Positions 32,396 through 40,189 of a DNA stretch of 64,000 bases are shown here, piece after piece. The notes under the pieces were generated by a model. That model did no database searches, was not told the origin of the DNA, and saw nothing but the letters and a program-made list of their open reading frames with translations. Position numbers and translations under genes: made by a program. The stretch is taken from positions 1 to 64,000 of the forward strand of contig URPR01000003.1 of the NCBI GenBank assembly GCA_900549775.1, read 5' to 3'. Position 1 is the first letter of the stretch. Every line of letters starts with the position of its first letter. The DNA is from an uncultured Oscillospiraceae bacterium (GTDB taxonomy: Bacteria > Bacillota > Clostridia > Oscillospirales > Acutalibacteraceae).

Positions 32396-32644
32396 TTAAC
32401 CTTGTAACCCTTGCGATTGTCTATACATGTCTTCTATCGTGATATCGTAGATTTCACCTAGTGAGGCACAATACTGTAAAATTTGCCACGGCTCATTAGT
32501 GTGAAAATGTATTTTTATCAAGTCTTCATCTCCAACTACTAGAAGGCAGTCTCCGCTAAAGTGTTCTTTAAAGTACTTGTTTATCGCGTTTTCATCTAAA
32601 TTTTCACCTTCTATAAGCAGCTGTGTATCGTATTTAAACTCCAA
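32396..32644 (-). CDS. Stand-alone DAK/FakA-like domain protein
   Basis: 82 residues from the TTG at 32644 (MEFKYDTQLLIEGE...), with GGGAGG seven bases upstream; an ATG five codons earlier has no ribosome site. The sequence resembles the middle domain of the dihydroxyacetone-kinase-like fatty acid kinase FakA (YloV): pattern YxTxxLIEG...LxxxFxGDxLLVVGDEDLIKIHxHTNEPWxILxYxxxLGEI followed by an I-x-x-M-x-x-Q end. The other FakA domains are absent. Its location between grpE and dnaK suggests stress-linked expression. It could be a regulatory subunit or a relic. Confidence 0.65.
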   Translation of the reverse strand: MEFKYDTQLLIEGENLDENAINKYFKEHFSGDCLLVVGDEDLIKIHFHTNEPWQILQYCASLGEIYDITIEDMYRQSQGLQG

Positions 32645-32678
32645 ATTTTCGCCTCCCATCGGTAAAATTTTTCACCAA

Positions 32679-32777
32679 ACAAAGGGCAAAGCCCTTTGTG
32701 TCGGCTCAGGAGACCCCGAGAGGAGATCGAAACTCCTCTCGGAATGTTTTTGGTTACTTTTGTCATTTAACAAAAGT
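32679..32777. repeat. Cluster of three hairpins between grpE and the DAK-like gene
   Basis: ACAAAGGGC/GCCCTTTGT (32679-32699, 9 bp, loop AAA), CCGAGAGGAG/CTCCTCTCGG (32716-32742, 10 bp) and ACTTTTGT/ACAAAAGT (32756-32777, 8 bp). The segment is far more GC-rich than its surroundings. This looks like a dispersed intergenic repeat element or an RNA-processing/terminator cluster. The last hairpin is 6 bases downstream of the grpE stop codon. Confidence 0.6.
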
Positions 32778-32782
32778 GACTA

Positions 32783-33322
32783 TCAATTTATTACCTTCAC
32801 CATTGCATGACGAATAACCTTTTCGTTCAACTTATACCCACGCTGAAAAACCTCAACTATAGTGTTCTCCTCTGCATCTGCATCTTCGCAGTGCGCAATG
32901 GCATTATGAATATCCGGGTCAAATTTATCCCCCACATTGCCAAAAGATTCCACACCAAGTTTTTTAAAAGACGCATTCAGCTGATTGATAACCAACTCTA
33001 GACCTTTCTGGTAGTCCGATTGCGTCCCGCCAACCGATTTTGCCGCCATTTCCAAACTATCTGCAACAGACAACATATTTTCAATAGCGTTCGCTGTCGC
33101 ATCGTTATAAATCAAAGCCTTATCACGTTCAGTGCGTTTCCGATAATTGTCATATTCAGCAGCCACTCTCAAGAATAAATCTTTTTGCACTTCAAGTTCT
33201 TTCTTAAGCTTTTCGTTTTCAGCCAATACCTGCGAAACGTCCACGCTATCTAAGTCTAACTTTTCATCTTGCGCCAAGTCACTCTCAAGTTCTACATTTT
33301 CTAAAATTTTTTCTTCCGCCAA
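32783..33322 (-). CDS. grpE: Nucleotide exchange factor GrpE (TTG start)
   Basis: Releases ADP from DnaK. 179 residues: an acidic N-terminal tail, a coiled coil (LAENEKLKKELEVQKDLFLRV), RVAAEYDNYRKRTERDK near residue 52 and the C-terminal beta domain with VGDKFDPDIHNAI and GYKLNEKVIRHAMVKV. Start TTG at 33322 with AAGGAG eight bases upstream; the ATG in between is followed directly by a stop codon. Second gene of the hrcA operon. Confidence 0.95.
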   Translation of the reverse strand: MAEEKILENVELESDLAQDEKLDLDSVDVSQVLAENEKLKKELEVQKDLFLRVAAEYDNYRKRTERDKALIYNDATANAIENMLSVADSLEMAAKSVGGTQSDYQKGLELVINQLNASFKKLGVESFGNVGDKFDPDIHNAIAHCEDADAEENTIVEVFQRGYKLNEKVIRHAMVKVIN

Positions 33323-33340
33323 AATTACATCTCCTTATTG

Positions 33341-34381
33341 CTAAATTTCTAAAATGTCACCAAGTAAATTACCAATCGTCAAAGTCAAATAATCCACATA
33401 TGACATTAAAGCACCATAATCCATTCTCATAGGCCCCACCACTCCTATAGAACCAAACTCTTGGCCATTTACACAGTATTTATTTACTATTACACTGGAA
33501 TTTGCAAGTTCATCGCAGTTACTTTCCTTCCCTATGAGTGCGTTTTGGTTTTCGTGAGCTTTTAAGAAAATTTGATCTACACTGTTTACTTCCTTTAATA
33601 AGTTTATAGTGTTTACAGCTTCGTACGAATTTACATCAGGAAAAAATAGAAGGTTCGTTTGTCCTTCAAGATAAACCTCTTTTTTAGAAACATCCTGGCA
33701 GAGCTCCCAAAAAGCTTTCAGCATTTCCTTTATGGTATCAGAAAAGTCCGAAAAGCCCAATAAAACATCTTTTACAGCTGATAATGTCACACTTGAAGCA
33801 GGTAATGTAAGAAAATTTTCATTTAAGATTGAGCTGAAAAGCTTTAACATTGCTTCTGTTACTCTTGCCGAAATTTTAAATATTTTACTTTTCACCATAC
33901 CGGTTGAAAGACAAACTACAATCATAGCTGTATGGTCGCCTGTTTTCAATAAATTAATGCTGTTGATCTTAGCATCATTTGAGCATATAGTCGTAACAAC
34001 TGCACATTTTGTAATATCTGCCAAAACGTTTGCCGCAGCGCTTAATAGATTTTCAGGCGTTCCTGAATTTGTCTCTAAAAAATCATCTATAAATTTTCTA
34101 GCTTGCGACGGCACGCTTTTTTTGTTCATCAGTTCATTTATATATAACCTATACCCCTTATATGACGGAACCCTACCTGCCGAAGTGTGCGGCTGCTCAA
34201 GATATCCAAATTCCGTTAGCTCTGCCATTTCATTCCGGAGTGTTGCCGAAGAAACACCTAAGTTTAAAGTATTGCATAAGTTTTTAGAGCTCACAGGTTC
34301 TCCATTTTCAATGTAGCTTTCAACTATTGCAGATAAAATTTTTTGTTTCCTCTGTGAAAGTCCTATAGAAATCACCTCCAA
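33341..34381 (-). CDS. hrcA: Heat-inducible transcription repressor HrcA
   Basis: Represses the operon by binding CIRCE. About 341-346 residues: winged-helix domain at the N-terminus (LSQRKQKILSAIVESYIENGEPVSS and SSATLRNEMAELTEFGYLEQPHTSAGRVPS), then the HrcA core ending GPMRMDYGALMSYVDYLT. A perfect GGAGGTGA (34379-34372) is present, but the codon at ideal spacing is ATA at 34366 (reading I-GLSQRK); upstream in-frame TTG (34381) and GTG (34375) lie in or before that site. The annotated start is therefore only approximate. CIRCE at 34411-34437 precedes it. Confidence 0.93.
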   Translation of the reverse strand: MEVISIGLSQRKQKILSAIVESYIENGEPVSSKNLCNTLNLGVSSATLRNEMAELTEFGYLEQPHTSAGRVPSYKGYRLYINELMNKKSVPSQARKFIDDFLETNSGTPENLLSAAANVLADITKCAVVTTICSNDAKINSINLLKTGDHTAMIVVCLSTGMVKSKIFKISARVTEAMLKLFSSILNENFLTLPASSVTLSAVKDVLLGFSDFSDTIKEMLKAFWELCQDVSKKEVYLEGQTNLLFFPDVNSYEAVNTINLLKEVNSVDQIFLKAHENQNALIGKESNCDELANSSVIVNKYCVNGQEFGSIGVVGPMRMDYGALMSYVDYLTLTIGNLLGDILEI

Positions 34382-34410
34382 CTACAGTGCTACAGTAGTC
34401 TTGCGCTAAA

Positions 34411-34437
34411 TTAGCACTCACTTCACATGAGTGCTAA
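34411..34437. promoter_or_regulatory. CIRCE operator
   Basis: TTAGCACTC (34411-34419), nine bases, GAGTGCTAA (34429-34437): a perfect copy of the HrcA operator. It lies just downstream of the -10 box, where bound HrcA would block transcription of hrcA-grpE-(DAK-like)-dnaK-dnaJ-prmA. Confidence 0.97.
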
Positions 34438-34441
34438 TTTT

Positions 34442-34470
34442 AATTTACCACAACATTCCTTATATGTCAA
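34442..34470 (-). promoter_or_regulatory. Promoter of the heat-shock operon
   Basis: On the minus strand TTGACA (34470-34465), 17 bases, TAAATT (34447-34442). The CIRCE operator begins four bases after it. Confidence 0.8.
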
Positions 34471-34513
34471 CACATTCTTTATGATTATTTTCGCGTTGTT
34501 GTGTATATTTATC

Positions 34514-35521
34514 CTACTTATTTTTTTCTTTATACATCCTGGCTTTTTCTTTTCCGAGTTTCGATCTTATATCTTGTCCACAAAAATTAATTAATCTATA
34601 ATGGCCCCAAAGTCGTGAAACTAGGCGTTCAGAATAATTTGTTTGTATTTTTTGTGGCGGTATATTGGTGCTTATTATCGTTGGCTTATTATAAAGTATT
34701 CTCGAATTTATAATGTTATAAATTGCAGCATTTGAAAAATTTGTTTGAAATTCAGTTCCCAAGTCGTCCAATATAAGTAAATCACAGCTTATTAAGTGTA
34801 GTTCTGTTTCATCGTTATTTTCAGAATATCTAAATCTCTCTTTTTCTAATTTAGAAATTATACTCGGCATGGAAACGTAAACTACTCCAAACCCATTTTT
34901 TATCACTTCGTTTGCTATTGCCAATGATAAATGAGTCTTTCCTAACCCCGTGGCACCATTCATAAAAAGGTTTTCAGAATTCAGACTGAACTTCTTTGCA
35001 TAGTTTACACAATAATCCAATATGCGCTCCATTCGTGATCTGTTTGAAGGTGAGGCATCAGAGGTATCGCTATAATAGTCAAGGCTGAAAGACTCAAAAG
35101 TAGATAACGACAGTGGGGATAATTTGTTTAATTGATTATACGTTTCATATCGAAGTATACTCTTTAAACAAGTACACATTTTTCCATCCACAAAGCCTGT
35201 ATCTTTGCACTTTTCACAGTCGTAGTGCATGTCAAGGTAATTACTCGGCAAATTCGCACTTTTTAAAATATCACTTAGTTCATTTTGTAGTTTTAAGTTT
35301 GTTTCCTTCAACTTTTCAAGCTGAATCTTTGCATTTTCTCCACTTAAGACAGCTTTTGCCGCAATGATAGCTGTCTGTGACAACAACTTCTCTATTTCCG
35401 CTATTCGCTTAAATCGTATATGTAATAATTTTTTTTTCTTTTCATTTTCTCTTGCATTTTTGTTTCGTCTTTGCTCTAAAGCTCTATTTGCTAACTCATA
35501 TATCTCGTAGCTGTAGCTCAT
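34514..35521 (-). CDS. DnaC/DnaI-like replicative helicase loader
   Basis: 335 residues, AAA+ family. Residues 1-85 form a helical, highly charged N-terminus. A zinc-binding motif CEKCKDTGFVDGKMCTC lies near 103. The ATPase core has Walker A GATGLGKTH near 188, Walker B LLILDDLGTE near 252 and sensor-like STNIPP. It is closest to phage/clostridial DnaC and the DnaI loader that places helicase at the replication fork. The longest similarity is expected with Clostridia DnaC proteins. ATG start with GAGGAAA. Downstream of rimP on the same strand. Confidence 0.85.
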   Translation of the reverse strand: MSYSYEIYELANRALEQRRNKNARENEKKKKLLHIRFKRIAEIEKLLSQTAIIAAKAVLSGENAKIQLEKLKETNLKLQNELSDILKSANLPSNYLDMHYDCEKCKDTGFVDGKMCTCLKSILRYETYNQLNKLSPLSLSTFESFSLDYYSDTSDASPSNRSRMERILDYCVNYAKKFSLNSENLFMNGATGLGKTHLSLAIANEVIKNGFGVVYVSMPSIISKLEKERFRYSENNDETELHLISCDLLILDDLGTEFQTNFSNAAIYNIINSRILYNKPTIISTNIPPQKIQTNYSERLVSRLWGHYRLINFCGQDIRSKLGKEKARMYKEKNK

Positions 35522-35565
35522 AAAATTTCCTCTATTCTTTTCTTTTTAAAAATTAATTTATCCTC

Positions 35566-36036
35566 TTATTCATTTTCAAAATCGTCCAGTTTTACATACG
35601 ATATATCTTTCTTGTTTACCTTTAAAGTTTCGCCGTTGGTTTCTATCTCTATTACGTTGTCAACAAATGAAACTAGTTTTCCTGATATTTCCTTGTTGCC
35701 TTTTTCGTTAGGCCTTATTAGCTTTACTTTTACTCCTTCGTTTAAGTATTTCTGAAAATGTTCATCTTTTATAAGTTCTCTCTCAAGCCCAGGTGAACAA
35801 ACTTCCAAACAATAAGGCACTTTTATTGGATCTAGCTCATCAAGTGGCCCGTCTATGGCTCTGCTCATTCTTTCACAGTCTTCTATCCCTATTCCTTTAT
35901 CTGAATCTATAAAGATCCTCAGATACCAAGTAGCACCTTCTTTTACGAACCTTACATCCCAAATTTCATATCCTAGGTCTTTCGCTACTTTTTTAGCTAA
36001 ATTCTCCACTACTAAAGATGTATTGTTTTTTCCCAT
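35566..36036 (-). CDS. rimP: Ribosome maturation factor RimP
   Basis: 156 residues needed for 30S assembly. Landmarks: LGYEIWDVRFVKEGATWYLRIFID near the N-terminus, LDELDPIKVPYCLEVCSPGLERELIK in the middle and a C-terminal SH3-like domain (VKLIRPNEKGNKEISGKLV). The start at 36036 matches the family N-terminus (MGKNNTSLV); an ATG at 36063 has no ribosome site and lies only two bases beside a large GC-rich inverted repeat, which may have displaced the normal upstream signals. Weak GGTG is the only site before 36036. nusA, often next to rimP, is not present. Confidence 0.9.
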   Translation of the reverse strand: MGKNNTSLVVENLAKKVAKDLGYEIWDVRFVKEGATWYLRIFIDSDKGIGIEDCERMSRAIDGPLDELDPIKVPYCLEVCSPGLERELIKDEHFQKYLNEGVKVKLIRPNEKGNKEISGKLVSFVDNVIEIETNGETLKVNKKDISYVKLDDFENE

Positions 36037-36065
36037 TTTTACACCAACTTCATTATTTTTCATTG

Positions 36066-36168
36066 TTGTGCGCCGCGCCGCCGCGGTTGCAAGCTTCGCT
36101 TGCGAAAAATTAAAATTTTTACTATGGCAAAGCTATTGCCATAGTAACCGCGGCGGCGCGGCGCACAA
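36066..36168. repeat. GC-rich cloverleaf-like inverted-repeat element
   Basis: A perfect 23-bp inverted repeat, TTGTGCGCCGCG... (36066-36088) and its complement (36146-36168). The 57 bases inside fold into three further hairpins: GCAAGC/GCTTGC (36089-36103), AAAAAT/ATTTTT (36105-36120) and ACTATGGCAA/TTGCCATAGT (36121-36145). Together they make a four-way junction like a cloverleaf. The outer arms are about 80 percent G+C in an AT-rich genome. No open frame fits. It sits at the 5' end of rimP. Confidence 0.9.
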
Positions 36169-36198
36169 AGCACTACATCTGCTTTTTAGCACGTGAAG

Positions 36199-36450
36199 CT
36201 ATGATTTATCATCAATTTCTTCCAAAGCTTTAGCTAGCTGATCCGGGCAAGAAGTCCCCCTTCCGGCACAATCAATACCTTTACATTTTTTAATAACATC
36301 ACTAACTTTCATACCGCTAACCAAAGACGCTATCCCCTGTGTGTTCCCACTACAGCCACCCACAAATTTAACATCTTTGACCACATCACCGTCTACATTC
36401 ACTATTATTTCTCTTGAACAAGTTCCTTTCGTCCGATATCTATGTTCCAA
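36199..36450 (-). CDS. TSCPD-domain protein (four-Cys family)
   Basis: 83 residues. Cys residues are in GTCSREI, GGCSGN, GIDCAGRG and TSCPDQLA, the last giving the TSCPD name; families with this arrangement include short proteins of unknown role and the C-terminus of some ribonucleotide reductases. A metal or redox role is likely. The start is the TTG at 36450 (M-EHRYRTKG), with AAAGGAGAG about six bases upstream; the frame can be extended to 36468 but that would place the start codon in the ribosome site. Confidence 0.85.
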   Translation of the reverse strand: MEHRYRTKGTCSREIIVNVDGDVVKDVKFVGGCSGNTQGIASLVSGMKVSDVIKKCKGIDCAGRGTSCPDQLAKALEEIDDKS

Positions 36451-36479
36451 AATTAACTCTCCTTTCAAATTTAAACATG

Positions 36480-37151
36480 TTATTTTTTGTTTTGAAAAAA
36501 TCCTGACATATTAAAAACAACCCATATCGATTTAAAAAAGATATACAAATCTAATTTTAACGATAACGAATGCAAATATTCCGTATCGAATTGAACTTTG
36601 CTATTTATATCTAAAAGGTTTCTGCCATTAACTTGTGCTAAACCGGTTATCCCCGGTCTAATTCTATATACACCATTTTCATTTCTAAGTTCATGTGCCT
36701 CTCTTTCTTCCGGTATCAAAGGTCTTGGCCCAATTAGGCTCATATCTCCTTTTAAAACATTAAATAGCTGTGGCAATTCGTCCACACTTGTTAGGCGAAG
36801 AACTTTTCCCACTTTCGTTATATATTCATCACGGTCATAAAGTTCCGCCGCGGCTTTATTTTTAGGTGCGCGAGTAAGCATGGTTCTAAACTTGTAAACT
36901 TTTATTATTTTTCCATCTTTACCTACTCTCGGCTGAGAAAACACAACCGATCCAGCAGAAGTAAGTTTTATAAAAACAGATGCTAAAATAAATATGGGGA
37001 AACAGGCTACAAGTAAAACAAACGAAATTAAAATATCGCAAAAGCGTTTAAAAACTAGGTACACCTTCTGGCACTTACTAAAATTCAAATAATCATCTAA
37101 CTTTCTATAGCTATCACTCAAATAACTCAAATACAATTCCTTATTTTCCAT
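36480..37151 (-). CDS. Sugar transferase for lipid-linked surface polysaccharide
   Basis: 223 residues of the bacterial sugar transferase family, which moves a sugar-phosphate from a nucleotide sugar to undecaprenyl phosphate. One membrane segment (ILISFVLLVACFPIFILAS, about 38-58), then the catalytic region: QPRVGKDGKIIKVYKFRTM, RLTSVDELPQLFNVLKGDMS, GPRPLIPEE and RPGITGLAQVNGRN. Short form without an N-terminal multi-spanning domain, like PglC/EpsL enzymes. Expressed from a consensus promoter at 37187-37215. Orientation is opposite to the other polysaccharide genes at 37.4-41.6 kb. Confidence 0.9.
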   Translation of the reverse strand: MENKELYLSYLSDSYRKLDDYLNFSKCQKVYLVFKRFCDILISFVLLVACFPIFILASVFIKLTSAGSVVFSQPRVGKDGKIIKVYKFRTMLTRAPKNKAAAELYDRDEYITKVGKVLRLTSVDELPQLFNVLKGDMSLIGPRPLIPEEREAHELRNENGVYRIRPGITGLAQVNGRNLLDINSKVQFDTEYLHSLSLKLDLYIFFKSIWVVFNMSGFFQNKK

Positions 37152-37186
37152 TACTTCCTCACCGTAACAAATTATCAGTTTTATTT

Positions 37187-37215
37187 ATTATAAATTGATT
37201 AGCTGCCAATGTCAA
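37187..37215 (-). promoter_or_regulatory. Promoter of the leftward sugar transferase gene
   Basis: On the minus strand TTGACA (37215-37210), 17 bases, TATAAT (37192-37187): a perfect consensus promoter. Confidence 0.8.
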
Positions 37216-37353
37216 TTTACAAGTAATTTGATCGAATGAAATCTAAAAATTTCCTTACAGGTTGTCCTTCTAATACTATTCTCCAAAAATAATCGCTTTA
37301 TTTAATTTTAAAAAATAATCCATATTAAGCCAAATGCCTTCCGAAAATTTTTA

Positions 37354-37382
37354 ATGACATAATAAAAATAGTGTTGTATAAT
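37354..37382 (+). promoter_or_regulatory. Promoter of the rightward polysaccharide operon
   Basis: ATGACA (37354-37359), 17 bases, TATAAT (37377-37382). The start of the first gene at 37434 is 51 bases downstream. Confidence 0.55.
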
Positions 37383-37433
37383 TAAGTTTAGAAAACTTTA
37401 ATAAATTTGAAAAATAAAAATGGAGTGATTTTT

Positions 37434-38222
37434 TTGCTTAACAAAGCTTTCAGTATAATCGAAGAAAAACTCAGCGAAACTTTATCATCCAAAGGATTTA
37501 CCGCAAAAAAAAATGACGGCCTAACTACTACATTTTCCGACAATAACGTAAACTATAAACTGGAATATGACGAAAATAGTAAAAAATTTATACTGTCCTT
37601 TGCTGATGAAAACAGCGATAATTATAAATCTATTTCGGTTTGGCTGTTTGATCCTGAAAGTGACACTGAAAAAGAAGCAAAATCTATAGCTAACGATTTT
37701 TCTGATTACTTTAATGGCTCTAAAAATGATTTGAAAGTAAAAAAGTCTTCTAAAAAAAGCGATGAAGACTCCACAGCTGGCCTAATGTTTATGGTAAATC
37801 GCTTTGCTACTATTTTCCCAGAAATAAAAGAAGATATAAAACTTGAAAAAAATTTATTCGAGTCTTTTCGTGCTATTAATTTTACAAGAGAAAAAATATT
37901 GCCGCTCGTCTTAAACCTTGTAGAGACGTGTAAACCCGGCGATAAGTATAAAAAGTTATGTTCAACCCTTAACAATCTCTACGATAATGGGAATTTGGAT
38001 ACTAGAGCTTGCATAACTATAGTAATATTAAATTCAGTTTGTGATTGTAGTGAAAAAGCCATCGAAAAATTGCAGAAAAATCTAAGTGAAGACTTGAACC
38101 ACGCTTGGAAAGCTGCTAAAAAATATAAAGGCAAAAAAGTTAAACCTGAAAAAAGAAAAACTAAAAAAAGTTTCTTTGAAAAAGCTTTAGAAAACACTCA
38201 ATCTCAGCAGTTGCACAATTAA
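37434..38222 (+). CDS. Unknown cytosolic protein
   Basis: 262 residues, no signal peptide or membrane segment. I do not recognise the family. The first 100 residues are a small alpha/beta domain (KNDGLTTTFSDNNVNYKLEYDE, then ISVWLFDPESDTEKEAKSIANDF). A Ser/Lys-rich linker follows, then a mostly helical domain (AGLMFMVNRFATIFPEIKEDI and similar), with a very basic C-terminus. The start is the TTG at 37434 with GGAG eight bases upstream (MLNKAFSIIEEKL); an earlier in-frame TTG has no site. It is first in the run with the sugar transferase at 38238. Confidence 0.7.
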   Translation: MLNKAFSIIEEKLSETLSSKGFTAKKNDGLTTTFSDNNVNYKLEYDENSKKFILSFADENSDNYKSISVWLFDPESDTEKEAKSIANDFSDYFNGSKNDLKVKKSSKKSDEDSTAGLMFMVNRFATIFPEIKEDIKLEKNLFESFRAINFTREKILPLVLNLVETCKPGDKYKKLCSTLNNLYDNGNLDTRACITIVILNSVCDCSEKAIEKLQKNLSEDLNHAWKAAKKYKGKKVKPEKRKTKKSFFEKALENTQSQQLHN

Positions 38223-38237
38223 CAAGGAGACCTATAA

Positions 38238-38933
38238 ATGATTTTATGTCCGATTGATAAATTACCAAAGGACTTTCAAAACAACGATGTCAAAATTTTT
38301 TACGATAAACTCAAACATAAAAAAACTAATCTCATATTAAAAAAAACGTTCGATATCCTACTTTCATTTTTACTCATCATTTTATTTTTGCCACTTTTTT
38401 TGATAATTTCAATAGTGGTGAAATTAACGTCGAAAGGACGCATATTTTACTTACAGGAAAGAGTGACAACTTATAAAAAAACTTTCAAAATAATAAAGTT
38501 CAGAACAATGATAGAAAACGCCGATAAAATGGGATCGCTTGTAACTGTAAACAACGATGCACGTATCACTAAGGTTGGTGCATTTTTAAGAAAAACTAGA
38601 CTGGACGAAATACCACAACTTTTTAACATTCTAAAAGGTGAAATGAGCTTTGTGGGCGCTAGACCTGAGGTTCCAAAATATGTAGATAAATACAGCGACC
38701 AGATGAAATCCACTTTGCTCATGCCAGCCGGAGTAACCTCCCTAGCTAGCATAAACTTTAAAGATGAAGATAAACTTCTAAACAATGCTGAGAACGTTGA
38801 CGAAACTTACATAAATAAAATATTGCCCGAAAAAATGAAATACAATCTTGAATACATAGAAAAATTTAATTTGATTTATGATTTTAAAATAATGTTTAAA
38901 ACAGTTTTCGCTGTAGCGAAAAATAACGCATAG
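38238..38933 (+). CDS. Sugar transferase for lipid-linked surface polysaccharide (second copy)
   Basis: 231 residues, same family as the gene at 36480 but only moderately similar. One membrane segment at about 40-60, then QERVTTYKKTFKIIKFRTMIENADKMG, RKTRLDEIPQLFNILKGEMSFVGARPEVPKY and MPAGVTSLASINFKDED. Start ATG with AAGGAGA. It precedes an aminotransferase and an O-antigen-ligase-like gene on the same strand, typical of a polysaccharide or amino-sugar glycan locus. Both sugar transferases in this locus could start different glycans. Confidence 0.9.
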   Translation: MILCPIDKLPKDFQNNDVKIFYDKLKHKKTNLILKKTFDILLSFLLIILFLPLFLIISIVVKLTSKGRIFYLQERVTTYKKTFKIIKFRTMIENADKMGSLVTVNNDARITKVGAFLRKTRLDEIPQLFNILKGEMSFVGARPEVPKYVDKYSDQMKSTLLMPAGVTSLASINFKDEDKLLNNAENVDETYINKILPEKMKYNLEYIEKFNLIYDFKIMFKTVFAVAKNNA

Positions 38934-38942
38934 GAGAAAACC

Positions 38943-40139
38943 ATGGAAAATATAAAACTTTCACCGCCTGACATTACTGACGAAGAAATTGCAGAAGTTG
39001 TAGATACGCTAAGATCTGGATGGATAACCACAGGGCCTAAAACAAAATTATTTGAAAAAAAAATAGCTGATTATTGCCAAACAAAAAGAGCTGTATGTTT
39101 AAACTCGGCTACAGCTTGCATGGAAATGGCTTTAAGGTTACTTGAAATTGGACCAGAAGACGAAGTAATAACCAGCGCTTACACCTACACTGCATCAGCA
39201 AGTGTAATTTGTCATGTGGGCGCCAGGCCAGTGCTAGTAGACACTAAAAAAGGTTCATTTTTCATGGATTATGATAAACTAGAAAAAGCTATAACCCCTA
39301 AAACTAGAGCAATTATACCCGTTGATCTCGCTGGCGTTATGTGCGACTACGACAGAATATTTAAAATTGTTGAAAGTAAAAAAGACATTTTTAAACCCAA
39401 AAATGATATTCAAGATAGAATAGGAAGAATAGCAGTCTTAGCAGATTCTGCTCATGCGTTCGGTTCTAGCTTAGAGGGACAAGTCTGTGGCAGCGTTGCG
39501 GATTTTACTAGTTTTTCTTTTCATGCCGTTAAAAACCTCACTACATCTGAAGGAGGAGCTTTGACATGGAAAAGTATAAATGGCATCTCAGATGACGAAA
39601 TATACAAACGGGTCATGCTTCTTTCTCTTCATGGTCAAACAAAAGATGCCCTCTCTAAATCCAAAATCGGCAGCTGGGAATATGACATTGTAACTCCAGG
39701 CTATAAGTGCAACATGACCGACATAATGGCTGCTTTAGGGCTAGTTCAGCTTAAAAGGTATGATAAGCTTTTAGCAAGGCGAAAAGAAATTATAGAAAAA
39801 TACGATACTGCATTTGAAAATTTGCCGGTTACGCCATTAAAACATCATACCAACAGGTACTCTTCTTGTGGGCATCTTTACATGCTGTCTTTAGATAATA
39901 AAGATGAAGTTTTTAGGAATAACTTAATAAAAAAATTAGCTGAATTCGGCATTCCTTCAAATGTTCACTACAAGCCTCTTCCAATGTTGACAGCTTACAA
40001 AAATTTAGGTTTTGGTATAAGCGATTTTCCTAATGCTTATAACTCATATAAAAATGAAATTACCTTGCCGCTACACACTCTGCTTACAGATGAGCAAGTT
40101 AACTTTATAATTGACAAACTTAAGACTTGCCTGTCTTAA
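38943..40139 (+). CDS. DegT/DnrJ/EryC1/StrS sugar aminotransferase
   Basis: 398 residues of the PLP-dependent family that aminates keto-sugars (for example UDP-4-keto-6-deoxy sugars). N-terminal SPPDITDEEIAEVVDTLRSGWITTGPKT, CLNSATACMEMALR near residue 60, DSAHAFGS near 166 and the PLP-lysine segment FSFHAVKNLTTSEGG near 191, then the substrate-binding NMTDIMAALGLVQL. Start ATG with AGGAG. Downstream of a sugar transferase and upstream of a ligase-like gene, so the product probably carries an amino sugar. Confidence 0.9.
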   Translation: MENIKLSPPDITDEEIAEVVDTLRSGWITTGPKTKLFEKKIADYCQTKRAVCLNSATACMEMALRLLEIGPEDEVITSAYTYTASASVICHVGARPVLVDTKKGSFFMDYDKLEKAITPKTRAIIPVDLAGVMCDYDRIFKIVESKKDIFKPKNDIQDRIGRIAVLADSAHAFGSSLEGQVCGSVADFTSFSFHAVKNLTTSEGGALTWKSINGISDDEIYKRVMLLSLHGQTKDALSKSKIGSWEYDIVTPGYKCNMTDIMAALGLVQLKRYDKLLARRKEIIEKYDTAFENLPVTPLKHHTNRYSSCGHLYMLSLDNKDEVFRNNLIKKLAEFGIPSNVHYKPLPMLTAYKNLGFGISDFPNAYNSYKNEITLPLHTLLTDEQVNFIIDKLKTCLS

Positions 40140-40189
40140 GTTTATTGAACAGGACTTGTAAAACAAAGGATGAAAGGGCTGATTTTTAG

